Assembly (NCBI RefSeq): GCF_021491355.1
Contig: NZ_JAKENF010000008.1
Span: forward strand, 1 to 45,066
DNA length: 45,066 nucleotides
Reading direction: 5' to 3'
Source: Alitabrizicola rongguiensis
GTDB lineage: Bacteria > Pseudomonadota > Alphaproteobacteria > Rhodobacterales > Rhodobacteraceae
This document shows positions 25,016-33,669 of this stretch, piece after piece (position 1 is the stretch's first letter; the number at the start of each line of letters is the position of its first letter). The notes under the pieces are model-generated. The model did no database searches, had not been told where the DNA came from, and saw only the letters and a program-made list of their open reading frames with translations. A program made the position numbers and the translations under genes.

Positions 25016-25681
25016 ATGTCTGACTTCGAACGTCCACCCTCGCTCTCATCGGTCGTGACCGAGCATATCCGCACGATGATCATTCGGGGCGACGTGCCCC
25101 TTGGCGCAGCGATATCTGAGCGTGGCATTTCGGCAGAACTGAAGGTGTCGAAGACTCCGGTGCGAGAGGCGCTGGCGCAGCTTCGCAACGAGGGACTGGT
25201 GACGATCGTTCCGCAATCCGGCGTGCGGGTATTCACGCTCAGCGCGCGGGAAGTGCGCGAAATCTGTGCGTTCCGCAAGGTGCTAGAGGCGGCCGCACTG
25301 GAGTTGTCGTTTGCGGCTGATCCCGCGGGTCTCCTTCATGATCTCGAGGCCATCGAGACCCGGATGCGCAACGCGCTATCGGGCGGAGACGTGCGAGCCT
25401 ATCTCAGCCTCGACACCGACTTTCACCTCGCCTTCTTCACGCATTGCGGCAATAGCTACCTGCAGAAGGCGTATGGGCTCTATGTCGGCAAGATTGCGGC
25501 CCTGCGGACTCATCTCGCGAACAAGCCGCAGCACACCCAGATGTCGATGGACGAGCACCAACAGATCGTCAGCGCCGTGCGTGCGCGCGATCTCGCCTGG
25601 GTGGTCAAGGTTCTCGGCGACCATATTGGCCGCACCCAGGAAACCTACGAGATCGGGATCGAGGATATATCGCTCGCCTGA
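25016..25681 (+). CDS. GntR-family transcriptional regulator, FCD (FadR) subfamily
   Basis: A 221-aa regulator from ATG 25016 (MSDFERPPSL). The DNA-binding domain shows GAAISERGISAELKVSKTPV and REALAQLRNEGLV; the FCD domain has the usual metal-site positions in LDTDFHLAFF and MDEHQQIVSAV. It is the only rightward gene between the two ribose-type transporter operons. It probably binds the 17-bp sites at 24915-24931 and 31109-31125 and responds to a sugar-acid metabolite. Its 3' end overlaps the convergent gene 25645-26667 by 37 bases. Confidence 0.88.
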   Translation: MSDFERPPSLSSVVTEHIRTMIIRGDVPLGAAISERGISAELKVSKTPVREALAQLRNEGLVTIVPQSGVRVFTLSAREVREICAFRKVLEAAALELSFAADPAGLLHDLEAIETRMRNALSGGDVRAYLSLDTDFHLAFFTHCGNSYLQKAYGLYVGKIAALRTHLANKPQHTQMSMDEHQQIVSAVRARDLAWVVKVLGDHIGRTQETYEIGIEDISLA

Positions 25682-26667
25682 ACGGTTCCCATTCCGCAAA
25701 CCGCGGCGGTTTCGCCGTGCAGAACCTGCGCATCGACTGCAAGGCGTCCTTCCGCAGGTCCAGAACGGTGGCCGTACATCTCAAGTTCGCCATAGGTCCC
25801 AAAGCGACCGTCGTCGCGGAACAGGGCAGCGGCTTGCCCAGGGCCGCCAGGATCCCGCGGCAGGGTTTCGGGGTAATCTCGCGGTGCTGCAAGCGATGGG
25901 CGAAACTCAAGGACCGAGGCCATGGACGAACCAGCCATCGCGTACGATAGCCCGCCGTGACCGAGGGATTGCCTGGCATAGGTGGTCTTGAAGAACCCGC
26001 GGGGTCCGAAGGGTACGCACCACTGGCCGTCCATTGGACTCAGCGCCTCGGGCGGCGGGTCCCCGAACACGCACTGACCGGCCCCACTCCCTTTGGCCGA
26101 AAGGCGGGCTTGGCCACCGAGGGGAACCTGCCGGATCAGCCAAGGGACGACCGGCGGTCCTTCCGGATCACCTTCGACCGTGATCGACTGCCGGTATCCG
26201 CCACGGATCGGCCCGATGCCGGACGCCCCGGAAACAGCCAGAGGCACGACACGGCGGGATATCATCAGGTCCATGTCCGCGCCGCCATCGGTGCGGTTCA
26301 CGATCATCCGGGCCGACAGCACCATGCCGTCCGCCTCAGCTTGAAGCTGCCAGGTTCCCGGGTCCAACGCCGGATCGACGCGATATGTTTCGAGCATCGC
26401 CTGAGGATCCGTGAAGTTGAACATCCTTTCCGGCGCCAGCCAGATACGCTCGCCGCCGATGTTCCACTGTCCCGAGCCAAGCGCGGCGTCGAACTCCGTC
26501 AGGGCCGGTGTCCAGCCCAGAATATCGAGATCGTCCAGATAGGGTCCGAAAATCCGTCCCCCGGCAGTCGTCGCCACCAAAGTCAGGCCTTGGCCAAGGT
26601 CGAGGAGGACCACATGGAAACCATGGTCCTCCAGGCATCCGATCAACTCTGTCCGCGCCAGCGGCAT
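25645..26667 (-). CDS. Unrecognised protein of a sugar-utilisation operon, possibly beta-sandwich sugar-binding
   Basis: A 340-aa soluble protein with no signal peptide or membrane segment. It is rich in beta-type sequence, Gly, Trp and Pro, with segments such as AGGRIFGPYLDDLDILGW, GQWNIGGERIWLAPER and GGADMDLMISRR. The texture suggests an aldose-1-epimerase-like sandwich (DUF4380/DUF6786-type), but I cannot confirm the family. ATG at 26667 is preferred over an upstream TTG that would overlap the previous gene. It is the last gene of the right-hand operon, and its end overlaps the convergent GntR gene. A mutarotase or sugar-recognition role would fit, as inference only. Confidence 0.7.
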   Translation of the reverse strand: MPLARTELIGCLEDHGFHVVLLDLGQGLTLVATTAGGRIFGPYLDDLDILGWTPALTEFDAALGSGQWNIGGERIWLAPERMFNFTDPQAMLETYRVDPALDPGTWQLQAEADGMVLSARMIVNRTDGGADMDLMISRRVVPLAVSGASGIGPIRGGYRQSITVEGDPEGPPVVPWLIRQVPLGGQARLSAKGSGAGQCVFGDPPPEALSPMDGQWCVPFGPRGFFKTTYARQSLGHGGLSYAMAGSSMASVLEFRPSLAAPRDYPETLPRDPGGPGQAAALFRDDGRFGTYGELEMYGHRSGPAEGRLAVDAQVLHGETAAVCGMGTVQASDISSIPIS

Positions 26668-26672
26668 TGTGA

Positions 26673-27488
26673 CTACCAATCCCGTCCCGACAGCCGCCCG
26701 AGCAGATCGGGAAGAGTCCGCCGCGTAAACCGCGCCCCGGCCTCAGTCAGTCGGACGCGGAGCGTGCGGCGGGCAGGCGCTCCGTCGCGCGGGCTGAAAC
26801 GCAACACATGGCGCGTCCCGTCAAGTGACCAGCGCATTCCCGGATTGTCCGACATCAGATTGACGACAGCGAAGCCCTGTACCGGTGCGGTGGCGGCGGC
26901 AGTCATCCCATCGAGGAAGTCGCGATCGCTCAGCCACATCTCCTGTCCCCAAGTGCCCATCGCCATGTGCGGCCCCGGCAGGTTGTCATGGGTCCATTGC
27001 GTCCAGCCGATCCGTGTACAAACCACGGTCATGCCGTGGTTCGCGGCGTAATGCGCGCCAATACGCTCGCCCATCAGTTTGGACATGCCGTAGGGATTCA
27101 CAGGGTCGGGTGGTGTGTCCGCATCAAGACGACCGCTTCGGAACCGGTATCCGCCCAGTACCCAGTTGGAACTTGCGAAGACCACGCGCGCCACACCTGC
27201 CCCGCGCGCTGTTTCGAAGAGGTTCAGCACGGCGTCGATATTGTGCGGCAGCACCGTTTCCCAGCCGGCGTCCGGCGAGCGGTCGGCGGCAAGGTGCACG
27301 ACCGTGTCCTGCCCCTCAAAATGCCGCCGCAGATCGGCGTCCAGCCGGCACAGGTCAGCCCGATGCACGGGCTGCGGACCCGGTCGCGACACAAGGTCAA
27401 TCCCCGCCACCTCGTGCCCAGTCTGCGCGAGGTGACGGACAAGCTTTCCACCCAGGTGACCGGCTGCGCCGGTGACAAGGATACGCAT
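26673..27488 (-). CDS. NAD-dependent epimerase/dehydratase, uronate-dehydrogenase-like extended SDR
   Basis: An extended SDR of 271 aa from MRILVTGAAGHLGGKLVRHL. Catalytic residues are Tyr and Lys in NPYGMSKLMGE and Ser in VFASSNWVLGG. That motif and the short C-terminal domain resemble uronate dehydrogenase, which oxidises uronic acids to aldarolactones. It follows the binding protein gene by 59 bases containing a hairpin, and precedes the unrecognised gene by 5 bases. A lactone product would be a natural substrate for the SMP-30 enzyme in the sister operon. The activity is inferred; sugar-nucleotide epimerisation is less likely here. Confidence 0.8.
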   Translation of the reverse strand: MRILVTGAAGHLGGKLVRHLAQTGHEVAGIDLVSRPGPQPVHRADLCRLDADLRRHFEGQDTVVHLAADRSPDAGWETVLPHNIDAVLNLFETARGAGVARVVFASSNWVLGGYRFRSGRLDADTPPDPVNPYGMSKLMGERIGAHYAANHGMTVVCTRIGWTQWTHDNLPGPHMAMGTWGQEMWLSDRDFLDGMTAAATAPVQGFAVVNLMSDNPGMRWSLDGTRHVLRFSPRDGAPARRTLRVRLTEAGARFTRRTLPDLLGRLSGRDW

Positions 27489-27512
27489 CGAAACTGCCTT
27501 CTCGTTCGGCAT

Positions 27513-27538
27513 CCCCGGGCCGTGCATGGCCCCAGGGG
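27513..27538 (-). other. Stem-loop after the third binding-protein gene
   Basis: GGGCC (27517-27521) pairs with GGCCC (27528-27532) around GTGCAT, extended by CCCC (27513-27516) with GGGG (27535-27538). It is weaker and more interrupted than the two other binding-protein hairpins but in the same relative place. Confidence 0.5.
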
Positions 27539-27547
27539 CGCCGGGCA

Positions 27548-28540
27548 TCACGTCGCCATGAAGGCGGCGACGTTGTCCTTGGTCACGCGCATCACTCCGG
27601 TCGATACCGTATCGGGCAGCGGGTTGATCCCGGCGGCTACGGGATCGGCAACGATGCGGATCTTCGACTGGCCGAGCCAGTCCAGAAGGTGGACCGCCAG
27701 ATAGCTTTCGAGCCAGCTTTTCTGCGCGACCGCCCCGTGGATCGTGCCATCGGCGATATAGGGCAGCATATCGGGGTTGCGGTCCATGGCCACGATCTTG
27801 ACCGCCCCGACCTTGCCCTGCTCGATCACCGCCAGCGCCGCGCCTTTGCCGCTGTCGCCGTCTGTGCCGCCGATCCCGACCACGTCGGGATGTGCCAGCA
27901 GCGCTTGCGCATATGCGGTCGGCGCATAGGACGGATCCGCCTTGTCATTGACGACGTCGACAACCTCGATTTCGGGGTACTTCTCAGCGAACACGGCCTT
28001 GTAGCCCTCCACTCGTTCCAGAGTGGAGGGGGCCGGGAAGGTGCCGAGCAGCACCTTGCCCTTGCCGCCAATCGCTTCGGCGAGCATCTCGCCGCCGATC
28101 CGGCCCGCGTCTTGGTTCGAGATGCCCAGAAAGACGCTGCGCTTCGATCCTGGAACGTCACCGATGATGCAGGCAACCGGGATGCCGGCCTCGATCGCGC
28201 GGTCGATCCCAGGTGCGAGAGCGGCTGCGTCGCCCGGGAAGATCATAAGGCCGGCGGGCTTGCGGGCAATGATCTCGTCCAGTTGCCGAGCCTGGCCCGC
28301 AGTATCGAAATCGAGCGGCCCGGTGAACGTGGTCTTGACACCCAGGTCTGCTGCTGCCGCCTCGAGCCCCGCGCGGTGGTCGGCCCAGAACGGCACCTGA
28401 GTGACGACCGACAGGAACACGAACTCGGCGTCGCGCTCCTGAGCGGCGGCGGGCCCCGCGGTCAGCGGCAAGCTTGCTCCGACGCCAAGGGTAGCCATCG
28501 CCGCAAGCATGTGCCGGCGATTCAAATCTGCGGATTTCAT
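27548..28540 (-). CDS. Sugar ABC transporter substrate-binding protein (RbsB-like, Tat-type leader)
   Basis: A periplasmic binding protein of 330 aa. The leader MKSADLNRRHMLAAMATLGV carries a twin-arginine pair followed by a mild hydrophobic core and AAA cleavage region, so Tat export is likely. The mature part has type I binding-fold segments such as GLMIFPGDAAALAPGIDRAI and VGIGGTDGDSGKGAALAVIE. It is the third gene of the right-hand operon, 29 bases after the permease. It is not close to the binding protein at 22950-23984, so the two importers probably take different sugars. Confidence 0.88.
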   Translation of the reverse strand: MKSADLNRRHMLAAMATLGVGASLPLTAGPAAAQERDAEFVFLSVVTQVPFWADHRAGLEAAAADLGVKTTFTGPLDFDTAGQARQLDEIIARKPAGLMIFPGDAAALAPGIDRAIEAGIPVACIIGDVPGSKRSVFLGISNQDAGRIGGEMLAEAIGGKGKVLLGTFPAPSTLERVEGYKAVFAEKYPEIEVVDVVNDKADPSYAPTAYAQALLAHPDVVGIGGTDGDSGKGAALAVIEQGKVGAVKIVAMDRNPDMLPYIADGTIHGAVAQKSWLESYLAVHLLDWLGQSKIRIVADPVAAGINPLPDTVSTGVMRVTKDNVAAFMAT

Positions 28541-28569
28541 CTCTCGTCCTCCATGTTGTTGGGATGCCT

Positions 28570-29526
28570 TCAGGTCTTGCTACGTGTCAGCATGTCGACC
28601 GCCACCGCGACGATCAGCACAAGGCCGGTCACGACCATCTGCCAGTAAATCGATACAGCCAGCATGGTCATCGCATTCGAGATCAGGGCCACAAACACGA
28701 CGCCGAGGAAGGCGCCCAGCACCGTTCCCTCGCCGCCGCGCAGGCTTGCCCCGCCGATCACTGCGGCTGCCAGAGCCTGCAGTTCCAGCGCGTTCCCGGC
28801 GGTTGGTGTGCCGCTCATGAGACGCGAAGCCAGCAGAATCCCCGCGAAGGCCGCCAACAGGCCCGACAGCATGAAGCAGACCACCCGCACCCGCGACACC
28901 GGAATGCCTGACAGGGCTGCGGCGCGCTCGTTCCCGCCGATGAAATAGACCTGCCGCAGGTACCGGGTCCGGCGTAAGCCAAGGTCTCCCAGCAGGACAA
29001 TCAAGAGCATGATCCAGGCCATAAGCGGCAAGCCGAGGATCTGCGCCTTGCCGAACATGGCGAACCCCTGAGGCAGGCTGGACAGGGAGAAGCCTTCGGT
29101 AAAGACTAGGGCCGCCCCCCGCGCCATCAGCATGGTGCCCAGCGTCGCAATCAGCGGATTTACCTTGAGCACGGTGACGATCAACCCGTTCACCGCGCCG
29201 ATTGCCAGTCCGATGGCGCAGGCTCCGAGAATGGCGAGCGGAATCGACACTCCCGAAAGGAGCAACAGCGCCACCACGGTGCTTGCCAGCGCCATCACCG
29301 ATCCGACTGAAAGGTCGAACGATCCCGAAACCAGAAGGATCGTCATGCCGACGACGATGATCGCCGTCGGAACCATGCCCGCAATCACTGCCTGGAAATT
29401 CGCGACTGACAGGAAGTACGGCGACGCGAAGCTCATCGCCACGACCAGCACGACGATCATCGCCAGGAGCGCCGCCTCTCGCATCGTCGCCAGCCGGCGC
29501 GCGGTGGGAAATGTCGTATCGGTCAT
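28570..29526 (-). CDS. Ribose-type ABC transporter permease (RbsC family)
   Basis: A permease of 318 aa with 8-10 hydrophobic segments. The family motifs are LVSGSFDLSVGSVMALAS and AAAVIGGASLRGGEGTVLGA. It lies 19 bases after the ATPase gene and 29 before the binding-protein gene. Gene order here (ATPase, permease, binding protein) differs from the sister operon (binding protein, ATPase, permease), which argues against a simple recent duplication. Confidence 0.92.
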   Translation of the reverse strand: MTDTTFPTARRLATMREAALLAMIVVLVVAMSFASPYFLSVANFQAVIAGMVPTAIIVVGMTILLVSGSFDLSVGSVMALASTVVALLLLSGVSIPLAILGACAIGLAIGAVNGLIVTVLKVNPLIATLGTMLMARGAALVFTEGFSLSSLPQGFAMFGKAQILGLPLMAWIMLLIVLLGDLGLRRTRYLRQVYFIGGNERAAALSGIPVSRVRVVCFMLSGLLAAFAGILLASRLMSGTPTAGNALELQALAAAVIGGASLRGGEGTVLGAFLGVVFVALISNAMTMLAVSIYWQMVVTGLVLIVAVAVDMLTRSKT

Positions 29527-29545
29527 TCTGTAACAGCCTCACCGT

Positions 29546-31066
29546 TCACGCGGCGTCCTCCACCAGACCCGAAGCGAGCGCCATGACGGATTCTTCGGTT
29601 GCCGACCGTGCGTCGACGATCCCGGTCAAGCGCCCCCTGTGCATCACGGCGATCCGGTCGGAAAGCTCCAGGATTTCGGGGAGATCGGAAGATACGATCA
29701 CGACTGCCGCACCTTCTCGCGCCAGCGCGGCAATGCGCATGTGGATGTCCTGCTTGGCGCCGATGTCGACGCCCTTTGTCGGCTCTTCCACAACCAGCAA
29801 ACGCGGAGCACGGCGCAGCCATTTGCCAAGCAGCACCTTCTGTTGGTTGCCGCCCGAAAGCGACCGCACCGACATATCCGGCCCTGCTGCCTTGACACCC
29901 TGATCCGCGATCAGTTCCACGCCTGCCACGTGGATGAGCGCCTCTCGCATCATCCCGGCTCGGGCGACCTGGGTCAGGTCGGTCACCACCGCATTCGCGG
30001 CAATCGACAGATCGAGGAACAGCCCGAGCGTCTTTCGGTCGTCCGGAACGTAGGCCACGCCGGCACTCATCGCCCGGCGCAACGTTCCCGGATGGGCCGC
30101 ACCGGCCAAGGTGATCCGCCCCTGCTCGGGCAGTTCGACGCCCGCCAGCAGCCGTGCAACTGTCTCGCGCCCCGATCCATCTAGACCGGCCACGCCCAGA
30201 ACCTCGCCGCCGCGGATCGACAGGGTCAAGTCCCGCACCTGCCCCGCCCGCGTCACTCCCTCGAGCCGGGCCATCTCCGGCCCCGGCACGGCCTCATCCC
30301 GCGGGGCGCGCAGCACTTCGCGTCCCACCATTGCACTGACCAAATCCTCGGTTGTCAGGCCCGCCGCGGGGCGCGTCCAGACCGTAGCGCCATCGCGCAG
30401 AACGGTGATCCGGTCGGCCAACGCCACGACCTCGGACAGGTGGTGGCTGATGTAGATGATCCCCACACCCTGCAACCGAAGCTCCCGAACCGCGGCGAAC
30501 AGGCGCAGCTTCTCATCCGCCGTAAGCGCTGAGGTCGGCTCGTCCAGGATCAGCGCGCGGACCGGCCGCGGGACGGCGGCTTCGGGATGATAGAGTTGGC
30601 CGATCGCCTTGGCGATTTCCACGAGTTGGCGCTGCCCGGCCAGAAGCGAGCCCACCGGTCGCCAGACAGGCAGGTCCGTGCCAAGCCGATGCAGCAGGTC
30701 CGTTGCCCGCCGCGCCATCGCCCCACTGTCGATCAGCCCGAACTGCACCGGCGCATGGCCCGCGCAGATGTTTTCGGCTACGCTCAGCCCGTCGACAAGG
30801 CTGAGTTCCTGAAACACAGTCGCGATCCCCGCCCGCGCCGCCATCAGGGTCGACGTCAGGGCGCGGGGCGTGTCTTGCAACAGAATGTGCCCGGAATCCG
30901 GCGTCAGGACACCCGCCATCATGTTCATCAGGGTCGATTTGCCTGCACCGTTCTCGCCCACCAGCGCGTGCACCTCGCCTGCCTCGAGGGTGAAGGAGAC
31001 ATCCTTTACGGCATGGGTCGCCCCAAAGCTTTTGTTCAGCCCGCGCAGAGTGATCATCGAGTTCAC
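29546..31066 (-). CDS. Ribose-type ABC transporter ATP-binding protein (RbsA family)
   Basis: A duplicated ATPase of 506 aa. The first half has GENGAGKST and LLAGQRQLVEIAKAI; the second has GLDGSGRET and the consensus LSGGNQQKVLLGKWL. I choose GTG at 31066 (VNSMITLRG) because GGAGGAGA lies at good spacing; ATG at 31057 is possible. It is the first gene of the right-hand operon, with a TTGACA and a GntR-type operator 40-70 bases upstream. Confidence 0.92.
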   Translation of the reverse strand: MNSMITLRGLNKSFGATHAVKDVSFTLEAGEVHALVGENGAGKSTLMNMMAGVLTPDSGHILLQDTPRALTSTLMAARAGIATVFQELSLVDGLSVAENICAGHAPVQFGLIDSGAMARRATDLLHRLGTDLPVWRPVGSLLAGQRQLVEIAKAIGQLYHPEAAVPRPVRALILDEPTSALTADEKLRLFAAVRELRLQGVGIIYISHHLSEVVALADRITVLRDGATVWTRPAAGLTTEDLVSAMVGREVLRAPRDEAVPGPEMARLEGVTRAGQVRDLTLSIRGGEVLGVAGLDGSGRETVARLLAGVELPEQGRITLAGAAHPGTLRRAMSAGVAYVPDDRKTLGLFLDLSIAANAVVTDLTQVARAGMMREALIHVAGVELIADQGVKAAGPDMSVRSLSGGNQQKVLLGKWLRRAPRLLVVEEPTKGVDIGAKQDIHMRIAALAREGAAVVIVSSDLPEILELSDRIAVMHRGRLTGIVDARSATEESVMALASGLVEDAA

Positions 31067-31108
31067 GCGATCTCCTCCCCAGGGCCGCATCGATGGAATT
31101 CTGCCATT

Positions 31109-31125
31109 TGGTATCTGATATTCCA
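31109..31125. promoter_or_regulatory. GntR-type operator, site 2
   Basis: TGGTATCTGATATTCCA, an imperfect palindrome matching site 1 (24915-24931) in 14 of 17 positions. A minus-strand TTGACA (31137-31132) lies 6 bases upstream in the direction of transcription, so the site covers the core promoter of the right-hand operon. Confidence 0.65.
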
Positions 31126-31689
31126 GTTGGATGTCAACACTCCTCCGCCTGTGCCGGCAGAAGAATGCAGATTCGTTTCAGTTTCTCGGACTACCGGATC
31201 ACTGGCGGCCCGGACCAGCCTGCAAAGAAATGACAAAGCTGGTCTCAAAGGCAGTTATCTGAGAGGCCGGATCAAGGTGGCACGAACACCAAACCTCGTG
31301 ACGTCCCGGATGCTGTTCTCCAATCGATCCGCTTTGTCATGTGACCGCCAGCCAGGTCTACGCCGACACCGACGCCGCCGCTCTGCCGGGTACCCCGCAC
31401 AGGCAGAGTGGCAACTGACCGACCAAGAGGGCAGGACTAAGACTGGTAGAGGCGGTCATCTAGGGACTAGGGAGTGAAGCCTCGCTTCCATGGTCGGAAG
31501 ACCCGGTCCTCAGCCCCTCCCGCGCAACCTTCGCAAACAACGCAAGAAATCCGGACGCAACCGGATAGGGAAGGCACTCTCGTGGGGGCAAGTGGCGGAG
31601 TGGAGGGGCCTGCCGTCGAACCTTCTCTACCTATAAACATCTGAAATATATTGTATCTTCACTCTGTTCGAACGCATAGGTCTGAAGTC

Positions 31690-31990
31690 AGGACCACATC
31701 ACATCAGCGAGTTCCCGTCGAAGTGCCAACGCGATGACTTGTTTGATCCCTTCGACTCGCTGCTGTCAGATTCCCGCAGTGAACATCAGGCCGAACTGGT
31801 TCGACCAGAACCGCACCGTCTCGTGGCTGATGTCAATGTCCCGCGCGTGGAGGAGGCACTCGGACATTGCGAAGCGAAAGCGGCAAACGGACATTTATCG
31901 TGAGCGCCAAGCGGATGATCTCTGTGCTGGTAAAGAAGCAGAGGAAGGGGGCGGGGTTGGGTATCCATCCGGACTAAGCGGGTGGCTCAT
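31690..31990 (-). pseudogene. Remnant of an IS6-family transposase
   Basis: On the minus strand, fragments in shifting frames follow the start of an IS6-family transposase: PFLCFFTSTEIIRLALTI, then VRLPLSLRNV, then after a one-base insertion near 31863 ECLLHARDIDISHETVRFW and NQFGLMFTAGI. An in-frame TGA at 31766-31768 and another at 31687-31689 interrupt it, and the DDE catalytic part is missing. No terminal repeats were found. It marks an old insertion at the left border of the nos cluster. Confidence 0.7.
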
Positions 31991-32192
31991 TGGTCTCAGC
32001 CTACCTTCTTCTGACGGTGCATGTTCTTCTGATCGGGACCCGATAAGCTTACTTCATCAAGGACAGCGGCCATTTGCGCTGAGCCATCAGGCCGGACACA
32101 TGACCGCAGCTCGCGAGATCAACTGCAGCTCAAATCAATCTTTGCACAAATGGAGCGTCCACATTCGGCAGGGCCGAAATTGGTCACCGAGA

Positions 32193-33113
32193 TCAAGCAG
32201 ACTGCAAATCGACCAGCACCGCGTGATCGAATTTGGAAAGCAAATGCCGGATTGAGGTGTCGTCCGGCAGCAAGCACGCAGCGGTTGAAAGCGCGTCGGC
32301 AACAGCAGCGCTTCCTGCACTTATGCTTATCTGGCGCCAAATCCGCGCAGCAGGCTTGCCGCTGCGCGGGTCCAGAATATGACTGACACGGCCTTCTGGA
32401 TCGAAGGCCGTTCCAAGCGGGGCAGAGGTCGCGAGGGCGCGGTTCGACAAACCGACTCGTCTTGATCCGGCTATTTTGACGGGCCACTCCCCTCCATCTG
32501 GCGCCCGGCCAAGCGTGGCAATTTCTCCTGCATCGACAAGAACGTTCTGCACGCCTGCGGTCCCAAGAAGTGCCACCACTCGATCGGCGATCTGCCCTTG
32601 AGCGATGCCGTTCAGGGTAAGTGCCATTCCCGGTTGCAGCAGAATTTCCTCTTCAGAGTAAGAGACACGCGCGAATCCAACCAATTCCTGTGCATCTATC
32701 AGCACATCGTCCGAAGGCGCCGCTCCCTTGGCCCAGGCTTTAGCATATTCCTGCCAGAGCGGCTGCACAGTCGGATCAAACGCCCCGTCAGAGGCCGCAT
32801 GCACCTGTCCGGACAGGGCTAGAACCGCAAGCAACTCGACCGGGGGGGCGGTTAGCCTCCTGTCACGATTCAGTTGACATAGAGCCGATTGCGCATCGTA
32901 GAGGCTGAAGACTTGCTCGAGCCGGCGGATCTCGGCGACCGCGGCAGAGACCAGGTCTGGCGCCTGCGGATGGATAAGGCGGATCACCGCATCGGCGCCA
33001 AGCGCCACGCCGCGCCATTCGTACAACTCATCGGTCGCCGAGTAACCGCGCTTCGCGGAAACAAGCGGCAGCCCTGCCGCGATGACCAGGAAACGACGGC
33101 GGGTCAGAGGCAT
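32193..33113 (-). CDS. nosX: NosX, ApbE-type FAD:protein FMN transferase
   Basis: A periplasmic flavin transferase of 306 aa that covalently attaches FMN to a threonine of NosR. It has a twin-arginine leader (MPLTRRRFLVIAAGLPLV). ApbE-family landmarks are EQVFSLYDAQSALCQLNR, DGAFDPTVQPL, LNGIAQGQIADRV and the metal-binding LVDAGEIATLGRAP. The start at 33113 lies directly after the nosL stop. It is the last gene of the nos operon, as in Paracoccus. Confidence 0.92.
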   Translation of the reverse strand: MPLTRRRFLVIAAGLPLVSAKRGYSATDELYEWRGVALGADAVIRLIHPQAPDLVSAAVAEIRRLEQVFSLYDAQSALCQLNRDRRLTAPPVELLAVLALSGQVHAASDGAFDPTVQPLWQEYAKAWAKGAAPSDDVLIDAQELVGFARVSYSEEEILLQPGMALTLNGIAQGQIADRVVALLGTAGVQNVLVDAGEIATLGRAPDGGEWPVKIAGSRRVGLSNRALATSAPLGTAFDPEGRVSHILDPRSGKPAARIWRQISISAGSAAVADALSTAACLLPDDTSIRHLLSKFDHAVLVDLQSA

Positions 33114-33114
33114 G

Positions 33115-33669
33115 TCAATCTCCTGTCTTGGGGGCAAGGGCACGCAAGCGCGCCGCATAGTCGGCATCGTCGCCGCCGGCGCTGCCTTCAACGGGGAAAA
33201 CCGCGCTGTCGGGAATCTCGGCAAGGGCCATAACCTTGCCGCCATATTGCGCCGCGAAAGCCGCGGCGCGTGCCGGGTCGGCAAAAGGCACGAATTCCGG
33301 CGCCTCCATTGCGCCCATCCGTGTCGAGCCGACGACGTAGACCGCCTTCTCGGCATCAACCCAGTTGGTTGTCCCGGGGTCTTCCCAACTCGGGGCAACC
33401 CCCATGTCATTGACATAGATCGCGACGATCCGATTGTCGCGTTCGGGCATCCGATCGAAAGCGACCACATCGCGCACCTGGCTGAAGAACAGCGGCATTC
33501 CGGGCAGACCGTCGAGATGCGCCTGTGCCTTTGGTCCCGCATGCTCCATCAGGTTCATCTGGCAGAAGTATCCGGTCGCCTCGGGTGTCAGGGCGACGGG
33601 ATCGGGCTTTGCCTCGTCCTCGCGACAGGCTGACAGAACCAGGACGAGCGCAAGCAACAGACGTTTCAT
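33115..33669 (-). CDS. nosL: NosL copper-binding lipoprotein
   Basis: An outer-facing lipoprotein of 184 aa that delivers Cu(I) to NosZ maturation. The signal ends in the lipobox LSAC (Cys15), and the copper-site segment is YFCQMNLMEHAGPKAQ with Cys and two Met. The start MKRLLLALVL overlaps the nosY stop as ATGA. Family length and position between nosY and nosX are standard. Confidence 0.93.
   Translation of the reverse strand: MKRLLLALVLVLSACREDEAKPDPVALTPEATGYFCQMNLMEHAGPKAQAHLDGLPGMPLFFSQVRDVVAFDRMPERDNRIVAIYVNDMGVAPSWEDPGTTNWVDAEKAVYVVGSTRMGAMEAPEFVPFADPARAAAFAAQYGGKVMALAEIPDSAVFPVEGSAGGDDADYAARLRALAPKTGD

Larger units (their letters stand above)
31067..32192. other. Intergenic region between the sugar operon and the nos cluster
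   Basis: Besides the operator/promoter near 31109-31137 and the IS6-family remnant at 31690-31990, I see no gene. Open frames on both strands have no family resemblance and frequent stops. The stretch 31140-31680 has no recognised content. Confidence 0.5.

Noticed and set aside
30587-31477. Rightward open frame of 296 aa across the operon start
   Set aside because: Mostly antisense to the RbsA-type ATPase. The part beyond 31066 has no family resemblance or start signal.
31734-32255. Rightward open frame of 173 aa left of nosX
   Set aside because: It is antisense to the IS6 transposase fossil and the end of nosX, with no coding character.
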